Below, piece after piece: positions 19,218 through 21,451 of a DNA stretch of 21,451 nt. The first letter of the stretch is position 1, and every line of letters begins with the position of its first letter. Under the pieces are notes generated by a model. The model was not told the origin of the DNA. It ran no database searches and was given only the letters and a program-made list of their open reading frames with translations. Location: positions 1 to 21,451 of the IMG/VR virus record IMGVR_UViG_3300046798_000035; one strand, 5' to 3'. Both the position numbers and the translations under genes were made by a program. The DNA is from a virus.

Positions 19218-21437
19218 ATGATGATGGACCGTCACCAAGCCTCACTCTATGCGCGAGAACTACTCAATAACTACGGCCTAAACAATTGGGGCGTGCGTAT
19301 TACGTCGGACCCTAATCTTCCATTCCTCGGGAAGTGTATGCACGCCGATAAGTGTATTATGCTGAACGGCGCGCATATCGATATTCACCCTGCCGCGGAA
19401 GTCATTGACACAATCAAGCACGAAGTAGCCCACGCGCTTACACCCGGTCAGGCTCACAATGGAATCTGGGAAGCGAAAGCGCGTGAAATCGGATGCAAGA
19501 ACACTATCGCGTGCTCTCACCTCGACTTGCCTGAACACGTCATCGACGCAATCCGAAGCGGTCATACGGTGGAAGTCACCGTCGAAGAAAAGATAGTCGA
19601 ACAGGTCATTCGGAATGTGACCCACAAGGTAACTCGATTGCAAGACAAGTGCCCTGAATGCGGAAAGGTTGCTGTCGAAGTCAGCCAGTCAGAAGAAATC
19701 GACACAGACGGTAATCTCTGCAAAATCATCACACTGGAGTGCTTCCATATCATCAAGCGGATTCTGCCGAAGGGCACCGCATTCGATTCGATGATTTCCA
19801 ACTTCTGGAAAGATGAAGTGGCGGAATGCAAGCATGAATGGCCCACAAAGGAAAAGGCCAAAGCACTCCACATTCCGTCGAATCAGTGTGAAAAGTGTGG
19901 AGAATTCAAACTCTATAACTTCCAAATACTTGGTGCTCAGCGTTGCGAAGCGGCATTAGCCGTTCAGAAGGGCTTCGGCATATTCGATGACATGGGCCTC
20001 GGTAAGACTATTCAGGCTCTTGCGATTCTGAAATTCCATGCAAAGAAATACAACCCCACAATCATCGTCACGAAATCCGCTATCAAGTTCCAATGGTTCA
20101 AAGCCGCTATCACATGGCTTGGACCTGACTTCATGGCGCAAACCCTCGCGACAAGTAAAGACCCTATCCTACCGGGACTCAAGCTTTATATCATTCCATA
20201 TGATTTGCTCCGCCGGTTCCCACGCGAGAAACTCCACAAGCGTGGTTTCAAACTTGTCATTCTCGATGAGGTGCAACAAATCAAGAATCCTGATAGTTCG
20301 CGCACGCAGGAGGTCCGTAAACTCGTTAGCGCCAATCCTGCTTGTAAGGTTATCGAGTTATCAGGGACACCCTGGAAAAATCGAGGTAGTGAATTTTTCC
20401 CAGCGTTGAATCTGATTGACCCGATGAAATTCGGTTCGTATCAGCGATATCTTGATACGTGGGTCCAGTATCACTGGGAAGGCAATAAGAAGAAGATGGG
20501 CGGCATACGTAATGTGCCGAAGTTCAAGGAATACGTCAGTAACCTCATTATCAGGAGGGAATACAACGAAGTAATGGACGAATTCCCGGACGTGAATCGC
20601 ACGAAACTGGCCGTCGAATTGGATTCGCTGGAACAGGACACCTACGACGAGTCAGTCAGCGAGTTTGTGGCGTGGTACAACGATTACGTCATTGGCGGCG
20701 AGGAAGACAAGATTAGCGGTATCGAAATTCTCGCCAAGATGGCGCGTATGCGTCATATCACTGGCCTCGCGAAAATCCCGGCCACACTGTCATTCGTGGA
20801 GCAATTCGTCGAGGACACTACGGATAGGAAGCTGGTTATCTTCGTTCACCATAAAGACGTAGGCGAGCTGATGTTCTCCGCGCTCTCCAATATGGATGAG
20901 GGAACCAATCCATCGTGGCATCACTTGGCGAAAGAGTTGGATGCCGAGGGAATTCGCGTTTTCCAGTACACGTCGAAGCACACTGGCCGCCCTGAAGGCT
21001 ATCAGATACAGGATGACTTCAACAATACGCCACGCTGTGTTATGATTGCATCGACGCTGGCGTGTGGTGAGGGACTCAACTTGCAGACGTGCCACGATAG
21101 CGTGCTGCATGAGCGTCAGTGGAATCCCCAGAATGAGGACCAAGCTACGCCGGGCCGATTCCGTCGAATTGGTCAGAAGTCGAGCGTCATTAACGTCACC
21201 TGCACAGAGGCGGATGGCACCATTGACCAGCAGTTGGATGCCATAGTCGAAGGCAAGCGTAGGGACTTCCATGATGCCATGAACAATGGGAGTGAAGTGC
21301 CCACATGGAATCAGGGAGCCTTCGCGAAGCAACTCGCTGAGATGATTGTTTCCAAGCATAAGGAGAAGAAAGGGAATAAGCCCACCACAACGAGTGGCAA
21401 GATAGTCAAGAGTATTACGGCTGCTGCTTCATTCTAG
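19218..21437 (+). CDS. SprT-like metallopeptidase / zinc-binding / SNF2 ATPase fusion
   Basis: This encodes 739 residues from ATG 19218, eight bases after AAGGAG. Residues 1-100 form a SprT-like domain: HEVAH (68-72), third ligand candidate His80 and Trp84 (AHNGIWEAKAREIG). SprT/SPRTN-type peptidases act at DNA, on cross-linked proteins. Next come CPEC (145-148) with later cysteines, and Cys204 with CEKC (224-227), likely zinc sites. The SNF2 motor follows: DDMGLGKT (257-264), DEVQ (350-353) in place of DEAH, SGTP (382-385), KLVIFVHHKD, ASTLACGEGLN, and a motif VI QATPGRFRRIGQ with one extra residue. The tail is basic. It may strip or degrade proteins on DNA during phage replication or counter host DNA-bound defences; both are inferences. 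The gene is complete, ending 14 bases before the window edge. Confidence 0.95.
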   Translation: MMMDRHQASLYARELLNNYGLNNWGVRITSDPNLPFLGKCMHADKCIMLNGAHIDIHPAAEVIDTIKHEVAHALTPGQAHNGIWEAKAREIGCKNTIACSHLDLPEHVIDAIRSGHTVEVTVEEKIVEQVIRNVTHKVTRLQDKCPECGKVAVEVSQSEEIDTDGNLCKIITLECFHIIKRILPKGTAFDSMISNFWKDEVAECKHEWPTKEKAKALHIPSNQCEKCGEFKLYNFQILGAQRCEAALAVQKGFGIFDDMGLGKTIQALAILKFHAKKYNPTIIVTKSAIKFQWFKAAITWLGPDFMAQTLATSKDPILPGLKLYIIPYDLLRRFPREKLHKRGFKLVILDEVQQIKNPDSSRTQEVRKLVSANPACKVIELSGTPWKNRGSEFFPALNLIDPMKFGSYQRYLDTWVQYHWEGNKKKMGGIRNVPKFKEYVSNLIIRREYNEVMDEFPDVNRTKLAVELDSLEQDTYDESVSEFVAWYNDYVIGGEEDKISGIEILAKMARMRHITGLAKIPATLSFVEQFVEDTTDRKLVIFVHHKDVGELMFSALSNMDEGTNPSWHHLAKELDAEGIRVFQYTSKHTGRPEGYQIQDDFNNTPRCVMIASTLACGEGLNLQTCHDSVLHERQWNPQNEDQATPGRFRRIGQKSSVINVTCTEADGTIDQQLDAIVEGKRRDFHDAMNNGSEVPTWNQGAFAKQLAEMIVSKHKEKKGNKPTTTSGKIVKSITAAASF

Positions 21438-21451
21438 TCAGATGGGGGCCG

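Noticed and set aside
20790-21359. Minus-strand frame of 189 codons
   Set aside because: It is entirely antisense to the SNF2 domain, whose motifs are intact.
21443-21451. ATG near the right edge as the start of another gene
   Set aside because: Only nine bases remain and no ribosome site precedes it.

Overview
The window is part of the genome of a tailed double-stranded DNA bacteriophage. It carries a recognisable large terminase, portal, scaffold-like protein, HK97-type major capsid protein and connector/tail proteins. No integrase, repressor, tRNA or host gene is visible. The head gene order, the lack of a tape-measure or tail-tube gene so far, and a nozzle-like protein right after the connector genes suggest a short-tailed (podovirus-like) virion; this is inference. 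The host cannot be named from the sequence.

Layout. (1) From 15700 down to position 1 runs a tightly packed minus-strand late operon. In transcription order it encodes a small beta-rich protein, a probable small terminase, three virion-like proteins, a two-helix membrane protein, a small conserved protein, TerL, two small proteins, a HExxH protein, a Gly-rich protein, portal, scaffold, major capsid protein, a decoration-like protein, two conserved phage proteins, an adaptor-like protein, a second decoration-like paralogue and a nozzle-like protein cut by the window edge. Genes overlap or nearly touch and most have clear Shine-Dalgarno sequences. A good sigma70-type promoter (TTGACA, 17 bases, TAGGAT) lies 64-100 bases before the first gene. 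(2) From 15770 to 16360 is a gene-free control region full of hairpins. (3) From about 16360 to 17200 sits a GC-rich plus-strand cassette of three small genes punctuated by two perfect hairpins; the first gene lacks a usual start codon. (4) From 17200 to 18400 is 1.2 kb of non-coding DNA with seven CTAATC/CTAATG-type iterons, a 13-bp direct repeat, long-range inverted repeats around a run of 16 T, and a promoter overlapping an 11-bp dyad. It looks like a replication origin or early control region. (5) From 18417 to 21437 are two plus-strand early-type genes: a zinc-ribbon protein and a 739-residue fusion of a SprT-like metallopeptidase, zinc-binding segments and an SNF2-type ATPase.

The two arms are transcribed divergently away from the 15.7-18.4 kb region. 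The left arm packages DNA and builds the head and tail; the right arm probably acts on DNA during replication or takeover. The most interesting points are the SprT-SNF2 fusion, the repeat-rich presumptive origin, the gene with no canonical start, and a nested RNA hairpin inside the late operon whose pairing works only on the transcribed strand.
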